Counted from the first letter of the stretch, positions 10,710-21,724 are shown. The stretch: 64,000 nucleotides of DNA from Pseudomonas sp. KNUC1026 (GCF_021650705.1 NZ_CP087138.1:1922001-1986000), one strand, 5' to 3'. Translations and numbers: made by a program. Notes: generated from the letters alone by a model not told the origin.

Positions 10710-10792
10710 GATAAATCTCGAGCAAGAGAGGGTTCTGATCTGTATGCCGGGCGAGATTCGAAACCCCCTCACGAGCCGAGCTTTTTCGCGCC

Positions 10793-11761
10793 TCAGGCGC
10801 TCAGGCGCACCCAGTAGCGAGTCAATGAGTGCAGGCGCAAACCCTGAGCCTGTGCCAGAAAGGCCAGTGTCGTATCGATATTGCTCAAGTTGAAGTTGCC
10901 GGTCACGGGGCGTTGGCCGATATCCGCTGCGCAGCCCAGATAACCGGTGCGATAGCGGCTGAACTCGGCCAGCACGTCGGCCAGTGGCATGTTCCGTGCG
11001 GTCAGCAGGCCATCTACCCAAGAAGCGGCTTCTGCCGCGATACCGGGCTGGCGCTGAACGCCGTGACTGTTCAACTCCCAGATTTCCCCTGCATGGGCGA
11101 TGGTGCTTTCGCCGGCGCTGGGCTGCATGCGCACCGCACCTTCGGTGACACCCAGGCGGCAGGCCTGGTCGTAGAGGCGCACATTGAAACGGGTGCCCAG
11201 GGCCTCGAACTGGCCCACAGGCGTAGCCACGCGCAATGGCCGATGAACAGGGGAGGCGGTGTCCTTGCCGCTGATCAGGTAGAGCTCCCCACGCAGCAGT
11301 TCGATAGTGCGCACCTGGCCATGGAACAGCGCCCTGACCGCACTATTGGTATTGAGCTCGAGCAGGCTCCCGTCAGCCAGCGCCCACTGGCGATGCTCGC
11401 CCACTCGAGTATCGAAGTCGGCCATCAGGCTGTGCCAGGGTTTGCTTGCCTGCGTTGCCCAGCCTGCCAGCCCCGTTGCGCCGAGCAGCGACAGCAGCTT
11501 CAGCGCCTGGCGCCTTTGCAAACGGGCCTTCGGCAGTTTTTCCAGCGTCATGCGAGTGAGGCCGGCGGGCACTGCGTCAAACCGGCCACCCAGGCTCTGC
11601 AGGCGGGCCCATGCCACGCGATGGGTTTCAGCGGCCCCCAGCCAATGCTCGAATGCCAGGCGAGTCGGCTCATCCGCCGGGTTGTAGATCACCCTTATCG
11701 ACCACTCGATGGCCTGATCCACCACCTCGTTTGGCACAGGCGCCAGAGCCTCCTTCGTCAC
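10793..11761 (-). CDS. FecR-family anti-sigma regulator
   Basis: A 322-residue inner-membrane regulator with an N-terminal cytoplasmic anti-sigma part (W-rich, DEPTRLAFEHWLGAAETHRVAW), one hydrophobic span around residues 90-110 (LKLLSLLGATGLAGW) and a periplasmic FecR domain (LADGSLLELNTNSAV, VATPVGQFEALGTRFNV). It receives the signal from the receptor STN domain and releases the sigma factor. GTG 11761 overlaps the sigma gene stop as GTGA, indicating coupled translation. It lies upstream of the receptor in a classic sigI-fecR-receptor order. Confidence 0.9.
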   Translation of the reverse strand: MTKEALAPVPNEVVDQAIEWSIRVIYNPADEPTRLAFEHWLGAAETHRVAWARLQSLGGRFDAVPAGLTRMTLEKLPKARLQRRQALKLLSLLGATGLAGWATQASKPWHSLMADFDTRVGEHRQWALADGSLLELNTNSAVRALFHGQVRTIELLRGELYLISGKDTASPVHRPLRVATPVGQFEALGTRFNVRLYDQACRLGVTEGAVRMQPSAGESTIAHAGEIWELNSHGVQRQPGIAAEAASWVDGLLTARNMPLADVLAEFSRYRTGYLGCAADIGQRPVTGNFNLSNIDTTLAFLAQAQGLRLHSLTRYWVRLSA

Positions 11762-12261
11762 GGCGCCCCCTCGAACGCAATTCGGTAGCAATGGCGCAAT
11801 GCCTTGGCAAGGTCGCGCTCTACCGTGGCCAGCGAAACGCCAAGACGTTCAGCGATGTGCGGGCAGGGCAGGCCGTCGAGTTTTGCCATCAGAAATGCCG
11901 TGCGTGCGCGCTCAGGCAATTCATCCAGCAGCCGATCGATGGCCACCAGCGCCTCGATGGCCAATGAACTGGCCTCCGGTGACGGCACATGTGCCTCAGG
12001 CAATTGGGCGAGTGTTTCCAGCCATGCCTGCTCGATGTCGCGATGGCGCCAGAGGTCGATGACAAGGCCCCGGGCAATCGTGCGCAGGTAAGGGCGCGGT
12101 TCGCAGACCGCATGCATCTGGCGGCGCTGGATCACACGCAAGAAGGTGTCATGGGCCAGGTCCGCCGCATCTTCCGCGTTTTTGAGGCGAAGACGAAGCC
12201 AGCCTTGCAACCAGCCGTGATGGTTGACGTAGATCTCTTCGATTGAGTGAGCGCCGGGCAT
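11758..12261 (-). CDS. ECF sigma factor, FecI-like (iron starvation)
   Basis: A 167-residue ECF sigma factor. Region 2 (NAEDAADLAHDTFLRVIQRR) and region 4 (LPERARTAFLMAKLDGLPCPHIAERLGVSLATVERDLAKAL, with its HTH) are both clear. ATG 12261 (MPGAHSIEEIY) has AAGGATCGAC ahead; the in-frame ATGs further upstream lack conserved sequence. The Fur-box-like site 25 bp upstream implies repression by Fe-Fur. It should direct RNA polymerase to the downstream receptor gene. Confidence 0.92.
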   Translation of the reverse strand: MPGAHSIEEIYVNHHGWLQGWLRLRLKNAEDAADLAHDTFLRVIQRRQMHAVCEPRPYLRTIARGLVIDLWRHRDIEQAWLETLAQLPEAHVPSPEASSLAIEALVAIDRLLDELPERARTAFLMAKLDGLPCPHIAERLGVSLATVERDLAKALRHCYRIAFEGAP

Positions 12262-12285
12262 GTCGATCCTTCCGATCAAGGCACT

Positions 12286-12307
12286 AATGATAATCCGTCG
12301 CATTATC
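12286..12307 (-). promoter_or_regulatory. Fur-box-like site before the sigma gene
   Basis: AATGATAAT followed after six bases by CATTATC resembles the Fur consensus (GATAATGATAATCATTATC halves). It lies 25-46 bp upstream of the sigma factor start codon. Confidence 0.65.
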
Positions 12308-12309
12308 AC

Positions 12310-12610
12310 CCGTTACGGACGCAAGATACCAGAGGGCGAGCGCGAAGGGCGATATGCCCTGCACCCTCCACCGTTGAAAGGGTTGCCTTGAACGGCATGC
12401 CTGAAAAAGCCGACAGCGCTGCTTTTTTATTCAGAAAGGATTTTGACCATGTGCAGCAACTTTGCAGCGCAATCACTGTGAGCCGATCGCAATCGTTACG
12501 ATTTAAAATATCGTTCAATATATGAAATATCTATTGAGGATGGAAATATAATTAAATAATTCAAAAGAGGTGTCGATACGTGTGAAACGTGCCCTCCATT
12601 CGAGAAATAC
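12310..12610 (+). other. Intergenic region before MCP gene
   Basis: About 300 bp between the divergent sigma and MCP genes. The right-hand 130 bp is AT-rich (ACGATTTAAAATATCGTTC and beyond) and should contain the MCP promoter. No conserved ORF was recognised. Confidence 0.4.
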
Positions 12611-14251
12611 ATGAGCTTCCTGAACAACGCCCGCTTATCCACAAAGCTGATGATGGCTTTCGCCATGTCCGCTTTGATCACACTTGCCATCGGCGTCCTG
12701 GGAAGCCGGGGTGTCAGCCAGATGGCTGAGAGCCTGGGATTGGTGTTTTCCAACAACCTGGTGTCCGTGGCCAAGACGGCTGAGACCAAAAGCCAGGCCA
12801 TCGCTCAACAGCGCCTTCTTTATTCGTTGATCACTGCGGTCGCCGAAGGATCACCCAAGGCCGCCCAGGATGACATCATTCGGGCCATGGACACCGCCCG
12901 CGCTGCCAGTGAAAAGGCGTTCGCCATTTATCGGGCGACACCTCTTGAAGATGATGAGCGTGCAGCGGGTGATCGCCTTGAAAAGTCATGGCCTGCCTAT
13001 CAAGACAAGTTGCAGCAGGTGGTGAGGTTGTCGCAAAGCGGCGACCTGCAGTCGGCCCGCGCGTTGTTGTCGGGCGAGTTGGCGCGGTCTTATGACAATT
13101 TAATGAGCGAGCTCAGCATCATGGTCGAATCGAATAACCGCCAGATCGGCGAAGGTGCTGCGGACGCTGCAGTCCAGGAGCGCCAGGTCACGACCGTCCT
13201 GTACGTCGGCATCTTCATTGCGTTCATCGTCGCGTTCGCGCTGGGCCTGTTGATCAGCCGCCTGATCAGTAATCCGATCAACCAGGCGGTGATCGCGGCG
13301 AGGCGAGTGGCGCAAGGCGACCTGAGCCAGAAAGAAACCAGCGACCGCTCGGATGAAACCGGCCAGTTGATCAATGCCATCAGCGATATGCAGGACAGCT
13401 TGAAAAGCACTCTGCACCAGATCTCCGACGCCGCCGGCCAGTTGGCCTCGGCCGCTGAAGAGCTGAATTCGGTGACTGAAGATGGCAGCCGTGGCCTGCT
13501 GCGCCAGAACGACGAAATCCAGCAGGCTGCGACCGCGGTAAACGAGATGACCTCCTCGGTGGATGAGGTGGCACGCAATGCCGTGTCCACGTCGCAGGCC
13601 TCGAAGGCCGCGCGCGAGCAGGCGAACCAGGGCGTTGGCCAGGCACGCGAAGCCGTCGCGGCCGTCGACAACGCAACCGGGGAAATCCGTACCTCCTCCG
13701 ACGCCGTCGAGCAGTTGGCCGGGCAGGTCAAGGATATCGCCAAGGTGCTGGATGTGATCCGCGGCATTGCCGAGCAGACCAACCTGCTGGCCCTGAACGC
13801 TGCCATCGAGGCGGCCCGTGCCGGTGAACAGGGCCGTGGCTTTGCGGTAGTGGCCGATGAGGTACGCGCATTGGCAGCGCGCACGCAGTCTTCGACCGTC
13901 GAGATCGAACAGATGATCAGCGGCGTGCAGGCGCGTGCCGATCAGGTGGTGGTTTCCATGGCCAAGAGCCAGACGCTGGTGAACGATACCCAGACGCTGG
14001 CGACGGCGACCGGCCACGCACTGGAGTCGATCGCCTCAGGCATCGCCGACATCAACGACCGCAACCTGATCATCGCCACTGCCTGTGAAGAGCAGGCGAA
14101 CGTGGCCCGTGAGGTAGACAAGAACCTGGTCAATATCCAGGACCTCTCTACCCAGACCGCCGCCGGCTCCCATCAGACAACGGCGTCGGCTCAGGAACTG
14201 TCCCGCCTGGCGGCATCGTTCACCGACCTGGTCGGCCGCTTCCGCCTCTGA
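12611..14251 (+). CDS. Methyl-accepting chemotaxis protein, four-helix-bundle sensor
   Basis: A 546-residue chemoreceptor. TM1 spans about residues 12-32, a periplasmic helical (4HB_MCP type) sensor of ~160 residues follows, TM2 is at ~195-215 ([19 protein letters not shown]), then a HAMP domain and a cytoplasmic coiled coil. The hairpin tip contains the invariant motif [21 protein letters not shown]. It passes ligand signals to CheA/CheW. A glutamine/glutamate methylation region flanks the tip. The ligand is unknown. It is probably monocistronic and is followed by a perfect 12-bp hairpin. Confidence 0.93.
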   Translation: MSFLNNARLSTKLMMAFAMSALITLAIGVLGSRGVSQMAESLGLVFSNNLVSVAKTAETKSQAIAQQRLLYSLITAVAEGSPKAAQDDIIRAMDTARAASEKAFAIYRATPLEDDERAAGDRLEKSWPAYQDKLQQVVRLSQSGDLQSARALLSGELARSYDNLMSELSIMVESNNRQIGEGAADAAVQERQVTTVLYVGIFIAFIVAFALGLLISRLISNPINQAVIAARRVAQGDLSQKETSDRSDETGQLINAISDMQDSLKSTLHQISDAAGQLASAAEELNSVTEDGSRGLLRQNDEIQQAATAVNEMTSSVDEVARNAVSTSQASKAAREQANQGVGQAREAVAAVDNATGEIRTSSDAVEQLAGQVKDIAKVLDVIRGIAEQTNLLALNAAIEAARAGEQGRGFAVVADEVRALAARTQSSTVEIEQMISGVQARADQVVVSMAKSQTLVNDTQTLATATGHALESIASGIADINDRNLIIATACEEQANVAREVDKNLVNIQDLSTQTAAGSHQTTASAQELSRLAASFTDLVGRFRL

Positions 14252-14287
14252 TCTGTGAGCTGGCAGGCTTCAAGCTTCAAGCGTCGA

Positions 14288-14317
14288 GCCGGCACAGGCA
14301 GTTGCGCCTGTGCCGGC
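14288..14317 (+). terminator. Hairpin after MCP gene
   Basis: GCCGGCACAGGC and GCCTGTGCCGGC form a perfect 12-bp stem around AGTTGC, 36 bp after the MCP stop. There is no T-tract, so it may act as an mRNA 3' stabiliser rather than a strict intrinsic terminator. Confidence 0.5.
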
Positions 14318-14484
14318 GTGTTGTCGCCAGACATTGTCTGGGCGCAGGCGAGGCGCTTTCGGGTCACACGGGTTGGCAGCGTTGCTGCTGCCCGTCGGCC
14401 CGCCTCGAAACAGCTGCCCCGTCGGGAACCGTTCCCATGTCGCCCGGTCCGATCAGCGATTGCCTGAGCTAATGAGATCGTCCC

Positions 14485-14846
14485 GTGGACAATGTATTGA
14501 TCGTTGAAGATGAATTTATCGCTCGGCAGCTGCTGACTGACGTGATCTCAGGCCTGGGCCTGAACGTCACCACCGTCCAGACCGCAGACGAGGGCCGGGA
14601 GAAGTTCTCCAGCGCCCCCGAGCACTGGGCACTGGTGGTCACCGACTTCTTCACCCCCGGCCGCAGCACCGGCTCCGATCTGGTAAGGGACATCCAGCAA
14701 CTGAGGCCCGAGTGCCTGTCATCATTTCCAGTGGTTATCTAGAGCAGGACGACATCCTGGCCGCCGATAACATCAAATTGCTGAACAAGCCGTGGACGAT
14801 CAGCCACCTCGAGCAGATGGTGACCGAGCTCGCCGGCAAGCGCTGA
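14485..14846 (+). pseudogene. Single-domain response regulator (receiver), frameshifted
   Basis: The intact product would be a stand-alone CheY-like receiver of about 120 residues. The first 74 codons from GTG 14485 read MDNVLIVEDEFIARQLL… with acidic pair ED and phospho-acceptor in VVTDFFTPG. The frame then shifts near 14708-14713 (CCCGAGTGCC) and continues as VPVIISSGYLEQDDI… LLNKPW (conserved Lys before Pro-Trp) to TGA 14846. One missing base explains it. It is a close paralogue of the receiver at 16851, and the pair brackets the GH5-type gene. No output domain is present. Confidence 0.8.
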
Positions 14847-15021
14847 AGGGGCGGGCGCTGCTGCCCCTTTTTGTTTCGATACCGGCACTGAGTCGCCCAG
14901 GGAAAGGCGCACTCCTCAAAGTTTTTCCAGGCCTTCGCGCAATCGGCGCTTGACAGCTTCCATCACAAGGGGAAATTCTCCCCATCGTGTCATTCCTGCA
15001 TCCAGCCAGGAATGGCCAAGC

Positions 15022-15047
15022 AACCCGGCCCTAGAGCCGGGTTTTTT
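15022..15047 (+). terminator. Intrinsic terminator
   Basis: AACCCGG and CCGGGTT pair around CCCTAGAG and run into TTTTTT. This is a good rho-independent structure for the receiver gene transcript. Confidence 0.75.
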
Positions 15048-15056
15048 GTGCCCAAG

Positions 15057-15084
15057 AAAAGCCCTGGCCTCGGCCGGGGCTTTT
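15057..15084 (+). terminator. Second intrinsic terminator
   Basis: AAAAGCCCTGG pairs with CCGGGGCTTTT, and the stem is flanked by A and T tracts, so it could work in both directions. It lies 60 bp ahead of the glycosidase start. Confidence 0.7.
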
Positions 15085-15146
15085 GCGTTCCGGGCTCAGG
15101 AAAACCGTAACACCCAACCTGAAACTCACTTTCGAGGTAATACCCC

Positions 15147-16325
15147 ATGGCTAATTCAAGCACTGGCATCAACAGCCTGACCAACATCCCCCTGCTGGGG
15201 ATCAATCTGGGTTCCCACGCCAACGCAGGGCAGATCGTGCCGGGCGAGGCGGGCACCCATTACTTCTGGCCCACCCGCGACACCATCACCCTGTGGGTGA
15301 AGCAACGTGGCGTGCGCCTGATCCGCTTTCCGTTCGAAGTGCAAAAGGCCATCAACCTTACCAACGAAGGCTTGCCAGGGCAGGGCGCGAGCCTGGACAC
15401 CACCTTCGTCAGCAAGTGGAAGGAACTGCTGGGCTGGATTCGCGCCGACTCCAACGGCGAGGCCAGGATCATTCCCGATCCGCACCACTACATGCGCCTG
15501 ATGCGCTACGAGACCGCCAACGGCAAGATGACTGGCCGCCTGCTGCCGGCCAACCAGGCTGGCAACCAGGGCAACCGCTGGAAGGCCACCGAGCCGGTGT
15601 TGATCAACGACAACAACAGCATCAGCGGCGCAGCCTGGTCGGCCATTCACCTGGCCAACTTCCACCAGAAGCTGGTGCAGGCCTGCGACGACCCGATGGT
15701 GCTGGGTTGGGGGCTGGGCAACGAGCCGTATTACAACGACCAGACCAATGCCACCGACTACATCACCCAGGATGGGATGAAAACGCTGTACATCAACACG
15801 ATGAACATCGTGCTCAAGTACCTGCGCAACAGCTCCAGCAAGCCGGTATTCATCTGCGGGTTGCAGTACGCCAGCGCGCGGAACTGGAAAGCCAACTCCG
15901 ATGAGCTGCAGGCAAAGATTGTCGACCCGGCCAACTCGATCGTCTGGGAAGTACACGGGTATGGTGATGTGAACAACAGCTCCAGCGGCGCTTACGAAGG
16001 CGACAACACTCAGATCAAGTCCGACATCTTCACCAGCGCCGACTACGGCATCTTTTCACCCATGTTCGACTATGCGAGCAAGCATCAGATGGCGACCTAT
16101 ATTGGGGAAGTGGGTGTGCCAGGGACCGACGCAGGCCGTACGGCCTTGAAGAACCTGCTGGAGCGGCTCAAGGTCGAGAAGGTGCCGGCGACCCTGTGGA
16201 TTACTGGGCCCGGTTCGGATACCGAGAAGATGAGCCTGGAGCGCTCCGACCAGGCTGCAACGGTCGCGATGGTGACGCCATACTTTGCCCAACGGCTGAG
16301 CCACTGGAACTATTCGGCGTCTTGA
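15147..16325 (+). CDS. Glycoside hydrolase family 5-like (cellulase-type) enzyme
   Basis: A 392-residue protein with the (beta/alpha)8 clan-A layout. The acid/base Glu is E193 in GLGNEP, the nucleophile Glu is E321 in YIGEVG, and there is an early RLIRFPF beta-strand and a WEVHGYGD block. Such enzymes hydrolyse beta-1,4-glucans or related polymers; the substrate is uncertain. No Sec or Tat signal is visible at the N-terminus (MANSSTGINSLTNIPLLGIN), so it is either cytoplasmic or exported by another route. GAGGTAATACCCC precedes ATG 15147. It is flanked by two paralogous receiver proteins and closed by a strong terminator. Confidence 0.82.
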   Translation: MANSSTGINSLTNIPLLGINLGSHANAGQIVPGEAGTHYFWPTRDTITLWVKQRGVRLIRFPFEVQKAINLTNEGLPGQGASLDTTFVSKWKELLGWIRADSNGEARIIPDPHHYMRLMRYETANGKMTGRLLPANQAGNQGNRWKATEPVLINDNNSISGAAWSAIHLANFHQKLVQACDDPMVLGWGLGNEPYYNDQTNATDYITQDGMKTLYINTMNIVLKYLRNSSSKPVFICGLQYASARNWKANSDELQAKIVDPANSIVWEVHGYGDVNNSSSGAYEGDNTQIKSDIFTSADYGIFSPMFDYASKHQMATYIGEVGVPGTDAGRTALKNLLERLKVEKVPATLWITGPGSDTEKMSLERSDQAATVAMVTPYFAQRLSHWNYSAS

Positions 16326-16334
16326 GCCTTATTG

Positions 16335-16367
16335 CGGCGGCTACTGGGTAGCCGCCCGCTTTTTTTG
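16335..16367 (+). terminator. Terminator of glycosidase gene
   Basis: GCGGCGGCTAC-TGG-GTAGCCGCC(C)GC is followed by seven T. It begins about 10 bp after the stop. Confidence 0.88.
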
Positions 16368-16426
16368 TTGTGACGCGTTGGCGCAAGCCTGCCAGCGCTT
16401 TTTTCAATATCTCCAATAGCCCGCGC

Positions 16427-16708
16427 TCAGTCGGCAATGAAATCCGACGCTTCCATCTTTCGCCCATTGATCAGGGGCAACACCTGAAGTGGCGCGCGTG
16501 ATCCCTTCATCTTGAGCTCGTTGATGGCATGCAGAACGATAACGTGGAGCAGATCACGATTCTGGTACTGCCAGGGCTCTATGCTCCGCTTCACCGAAGC
16601 ATTGGCCTCCGGGTCCCACATTTCGATGAGCAGCGTCTTGTCTCGATACTCGATCTTGTGTTTGAGCGGCGGGTCCAGCGTAGCCAATGCTGAGTTCAAG
16701 TCTTCCAT
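16427..16708 (-). CDS. Conserved hypothetical protein
   Basis: A 93-residue soluble protein beginning MEDLNSALATLDPPLKHKIE. ATG 16708 has AGGAGAGCTTGGTA upstream, which decides the start over the longer frame. It contains an alternating beta-strand-like half (IEYRDKTLLIEMWDPEANA) and a helical half (DLLHVIVLHAINELKMKG). I do not recognise the family. It is divergent from the receiver gene at 16851 with a ~140-bp shared control region. Confidence 0.6.
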   Translation of the reverse strand: MEDLNSALATLDPPLKHKIEYRDKTLLIEMWDPEANASVKRSIEPWQYQNRDLLHVIVLHAINELKMKGSRAPLQVLPLINGRKMEASDFIAD

Positions 16709-16850
16709 TACCAAGCTCTCCTGTGAGGATGCGCGGTTGACTGGGCGCCTGGCAGATCGTTCAGCCGAAGTGGCCATCGGTGCTGAACTTGTTGAACCAT
16801 TCAGTGCGTACAACGTCAATGTTCTGAGACATTACATCCGGTTGTGCGAC

Positions 16851-17309
16851 ATGAGCGAGCAGGTCAAGGTTCTGGTGGTGGAAGATGAGTCGCTGCTCAG
16901 CGAACTCATGATGGAAGTGCTGAGCGATCACAATGTTCAGGTCACGCTGGCGGTCACTGCCGACGAAGGCCGCCGTATCTTCGCGCAATGCCCGCAGCAA
17001 TGGGGCCTGGTGATTACCGACGTTCTTACGCCCGGCAGCTCCACCGGCTGCGACCTGGCCTGGGACGTCCACCGTGGCCAGCCTCACATCCCGGTGCTGG
17101 TGTGTACCGGGTTCATGACCGAAATCTGCAACTTGCCGCCTGCTACCGACCTGTTGTCCAAACCCTGGTCGCTGAGCCTGTTCGAAGAGCGCATCGTGCA
17201 TGCCCTTGCATTGGCTGCCAGCCGCCAGGCAATGCCTGCGAAAAAATTGCCAGCTGCGGCCCATTGCAGCTTCGCTGATCTGCCGCAGCAGCAAGCCGCC
17301 GTGCAATAA
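16851..17309 (+). CDS. Response regulator, receiver plus short tail
   Basis: A 152-residue protein. Residues 1-120 form a CheY-like receiver: acidic pair in VEDESLL, phospho-acceptor Asp in LVITDVLTPG, Thr in VLVCTGF, Lys in LLSKPW. A poorly conserved ~30-residue tail rich in Ala/Gln follows; there is no DNA-binding or enzymatic domain. ATG 16851 opens MSEQVKVLVVEDE; upstream frame lacks conservation. It is a paralogue of the frameshifted receiver at 14485, sharing the TADEGR…W.LV.TD..TPG.STG.DL block. The cognate kinase is not adjacent. Confidence 0.85.
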   Translation: MSEQVKVLVVEDESLLSELMMEVLSDHNVQVTLAVTADEGRRIFAQCPQQWGLVITDVLTPGSSTGCDLAWDVHRGQPHIPVLVCTGFMTEICNLPPATDLLSKPWSLSLFEERIVHALALAASRQAMPAKKLPAAAHCSFADLPQQQAAVQ

Positions 17310-17337
17310 AGGCTGCAGCCCACCTGGTATGCGGGAG

Positions 17338-18006
17338 TCAGTGGGGGCGATGCAACTCCAGCAGCAGTTGCGGCCCGTTATTACGCACATTCCCTACATC
17401 CTTGCCCACCGGATACCAGTGGAAGGCCGCGGCACCGGTGCCTAGCCGTGTGGCGATCACTGCGGCGCGCGCCAGGCTGGTGTGCGGAGCTGCCCACTCC
17501 CGTGCCAGCTCCGGCGAAAGCACCACGGGCTGGCGGTCATGAATACCCAGCAAGCCGCCGGTTGCCGAAGCCGTGAGGATCACAAACCCTTCACCCGGCC
17601 GGCCCACGGCTGCGAAAAACATCGGCGCCCCGTCTCGCAGCCGCACAAAGTAGGGCCGCTTGAGTCTCGGATCGTCTGCGTCGGGCGCCCATTCGTACCA
17701 GCCGGTGGCCGGCACCAACAGCCGGTTCGGCCAGGCCTCTGCGAAGAACCGATTGGTAGCGACGGTTTCAACCCGCGCGTTGATCGGTGGCGGGCGCTCG
17801 CCGGTGGCCCAGTGTGGCTGCCAGCCCCAGCGCAGGCTTGAAATCAGCAGCCCGTCGCCCCGGTCATGGAACACGTTGACGGTGGCGGCAGGCGCAATGT
17901 TGAAGCGCGCGAGCGCGGCCGCCTCGACACTCGAACTGGCGGGCCGCACGCCGAGCCAGTCGACGTAATCGGCCAGGCTGCGATCTTGTACAAATCTTCC
18001 ACACAC
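17338..18006 (-). CDS. SRAP (YedK/HMCES-type) abasic-site peptidase-like protein
   Basis: A 222-residue SOS-response-associated peptidase that crosslinks to abasic sites in single-stranded DNA. Two in-frame GTG starts exist. I choose 18006 because it makes the catalytic Cys residue 2 (V/M-CGRF), as the family requires after Met removal. Other hallmark residues are in NARVETV (Asn, Glu), TGWYEW and GIHDRQPV (catalytic His). The neighbouring LexA box and divergent umuDC place it in DNA-damage repair. Confidence 0.9.
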   Translation of the reverse strand: MCGRFVQDRSLADYVDWLGVRPASSSVEAAALARFNIAPAATVNVFHDRGDGLLISSLRWGWQPHWATGERPPPINARVETVATNRFFAEAWPNRLLVPATGWYEWAPDADDPRLKRPYFVRLRDGAPMFFAAVGRPGEGFVILTASATGGLLGIHDRQPVVLSPELAREWAAPHTSLARAAVIATRLGTGAAAFHWYPVGKDVGNVRNNGPQLLLELHRPH

Positions 18007-18066
18007 GGAGGCCACCTATCGCTTTTGCGTGCTGGCTTATTGACCGCACGCGGGCTGGACGTTTTA

Positions 18067-18082
18067 CTGTACATATACACAG
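18067..18082 (+). promoter_or_regulatory. LexA (SOS) box
   Basis: CTGTACATATACACAG matches the LexA consensus CTGT-N8-ACAG exactly. It is 18 bp upstream of the umuD-like ATG and 61 bp from the divergent SRAP start, so it may control both. Confidence 0.9.
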
Positions 18083-18099
18083 TAACGCAGTTCATTCCC

Positions 18100-18531
18100 A
18101 TGATCACCACCTTCTTTCCTGTGCAGCACGGCGCCCTGCGCCTGCCGGTCTACTCGTTCCGCGTGCCTGCGGGGTTCCCGTCGCCGGCCACCGACCACCT
18201 CGAGCAGGCCATTTCCCTGGACGAGCTGTTTCGCTTGCGTGCGCCGCACATCTATATGGTGCGCATCGAAGGCGAGAGCATGAGCGGTGCCGGCATCCAT
18301 GACGGCGACCTGGTGATCGTGGATCGCGCCATCGAGCCGGCCCACGGCCAGATCGTGATCGCGGCCGTGAACGGTGAACCGCTGTGCAAGCGCCTGTACC
18401 GCCAGGCCGGGGAGGTGGCGCTATTGTCCGAAAACCGCCGTTTCCCGCCGCGCTATATCCTCGACGGCGACGAGCTGCAGATCTGGGGCGTGGTCACCTT
18501 CAGCGTGCGCGACCATGCCCCCCGCGTCTGA
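18100..18531 (+). CDS. umuD: UmuD-like translesion polymerase subunit, LexA-fold self-cleaving
   Basis: A 143-residue S24 peptidase-fold protein. The predicted self-cleavage bond is Ala24-Gly25 (RVPAG). The catalytic Ser60 is in [10 protein letters not shown] and Lys97 in EPLCKRLYR. After RecA-stimulated cleavage UmuD' joins UmuC as DNA polymerase V. ATG 18100 is directly downstream of the LexA box. Its last 17 bases overlap the UmuC start, so the genes form one operon. Confidence 0.93.
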   Translation: MITTFFPVQHGALRLPVYSFRVPAGFPSPATDHLEQAISLDELFRLRAPHIYMVRIEGESMSGAGIHDGDLVIVDRAIEPAHGQIVIAAVNGEPLCKRLYRQAGEVALLSENRRFPPRYILDGDELQIWGVVTFSVRDHAPRV

Positions 18532-19793
18532 AACGGCCTACGCGCTGATCGACTGCAACAGCTTCTATGCCAGCTGCGAACGGGTATTTCGCCCTGATCT
18601 GTTGCGCAAGCCCATCGTGGTGCTGAGCAACAACGACGGTTGTGTGATCGCGCGTTCTGCCTGCGCCAAGGCGCACGTGAAGATGGGCCAACCGTATTTT
18701 CAGGTGCGTGACATCCTGCGCCGCCACGGCATCCTGGCGTTCTCGTCGAACTACGCGCTGTACGGCGAAATGAGCGAGCGGGTGATGAGCATCATCGAAA
18801 GCCTGGTGCCGCAGCTTGAGGTGTACAGCATCGATGAAGCCTTCGCTGACCTCAGCGGCCTGCAGGGCAGCCTCGAATTTCTGGGCCGGGCTATTCGCAC
18901 CACCGTCAGGCAATACACCGGCCTGCCGGTCGGGGTCGGCATCGGTCCCACCAAAACCCTGGCCAAGCTTGCCAATTACGCTGCGAAAGTCTGGCAGCAG
19001 CAGACCGGGGGCGTGGTCGACCTGCGCTCGCAAAGCTACCGCGACTGGGTGCTGCGCCACTGCGATGTGGGCGAGGTGTGGGGGGTGGGCAGGCGGATGA
19101 AGGCGCACTTGGCGCCCTTGGGCATCAGCACCGCGTGGGACTTGGCTCAGGCCGATGCGCGGGCACTCGGCCAGCGTTTCAGCGTGGTGCTGGAAAAAAC
19201 AGCCCGCGCAGTTGGCCGGCACGCCGTGCCTGGCGCTGGAGGAGGTCGAGCCGCCGCGCCACGAAATCTGCTGCAGCCGCATGTTCGGTGACCGGCTCAG
19301 CGACTTGGCACCGATTCGCGAGGCCGTGGCCAGCTACACCTTCCGGGCCGCCGAAAAACTGCGCGGCCAGCGCTCGCTGTGCAAGAAGCTGCGAGTGGGC
19401 ATTCGCACCGGCATGTACAACACCGATGAGGCCCGCTATGCCACAGGTATGGTGGTAGAGCTGCCGTACCCCACCGACGACACACGCCTGCTGACCCAGG
19501 CGGCCTGCACTGCAGTCGAGCAGCTGTATCGCCCGGGCTACCGCTACAGCAAGGCCGAGGTGATGCTGCTGGAGCTGTGCCAGCGCGGCGAGTACAGCGA
19601 CGATCTGTTCGCCGCCTCGCAGCCTGCCGCATCGGAGCAGGTCATGGCCGTGCTCGATGAGATCAACCAGCGCTGGGGCAGGGGCACGCTGCGCACGGGT
19701 GCCTTCCCGAGTGCCCCGGAGTGGGCGATGCGGCAGGAGTTGATGAGCCAGAGCTACACCACGCGGCTGGATCAGCTCATGAAGGTGCGTTGA
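18515..19793 (+). pseudogene. umuC: DNA polymerase V catalytic subunit UmuC, frameshifted in A6
   Basis: A Y-family polymerase of about 425 residues if intact. Palm residues are clear: [16 protein letters not shown] (first catalytic Asp) and [10 protein letters not shown] (Asp-Glu). The C-terminal half carries the little-finger region (YTFRAAEKLRGQ…LCKKLRVGIRTG). The frame breaks at the six-A run 19194-19199; removing one A joins FSVVLEK to [16 protein letters not shown] homopolymer read error is the simplest explanation, and the rest is undamaged. ATG 18515 overlaps umuD. The gene ends convergently, 6 bp from the next gene. Confidence 0.88.
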
Positions 19794-19799
19794 GCAACT

Positions 19800-20125
19800 T
19801 CAGGCCGGCGCGCTCAACTGAGCGTACCAATCGGCATAGGGCGTGTTCTTTGCCAGGAAACGGTTGAAATCCGGTGCTCCGTCAGACCACCACGGTGGCC
19901 CGCGCTCACCCAACGCCACCTTGGCAGCGTCCACTTGCTGCCGTGCACCGCGCAGCGCTTGGGCATCATCCGTGCCTTTGGCCATTTTCACCGCACGCCT
20001 GGCATCCATCAGCTGGTGGACCAGGCGTTCACGTTCCTCAGTTTCAAGCGCTGGATTGGAACAGCGCCACAGCCGCCCTCTGACCACGAAATAGCGGCCA
20101 TCCGGCGTGCGCGGGCAGGGCGGTT

Positions 20126-20129
<4 letters not shown>
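19800..20129 (-). CDS. Conserved small protein coupled to LOV kinase
   Basis: A 109-residue soluble protein opening [23 protein letters not shown], then a charged helical middle ([21 protein letters not shown]) and a WW-containing C-terminus ([15 protein letters not shown]). I have seen similar Pseudomonas hypothetical proteins but know no function. Its ATG overlaps the LOV-kinase stop (ATGA), so translation is coupled and a role tied to the kinase is plausible. Confidence 0.72.

Positions 20130-21724
<1,595 letters not shown>

Larger units (their letters stand above)
14847..15146 (+). other. Intergenic region with two tandem terminators
   Basis: About 300 bp with no conserved ORF. Two intrinsic-terminator-like hairpins sit back to back at 15022-15047 and 15057-15084 (annotated separately), so the glycosidase gene downstream must have its own promoter after 15084 or depend on read-through. 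Confidence 0.5.

Noticed and set aside
12306..12518. 70-codon minus-strand ORF upstream of the sigma gene
   Set aside because: No conserved pattern, and it overlaps the Fur-box/promoter region of the sigma factor gene.
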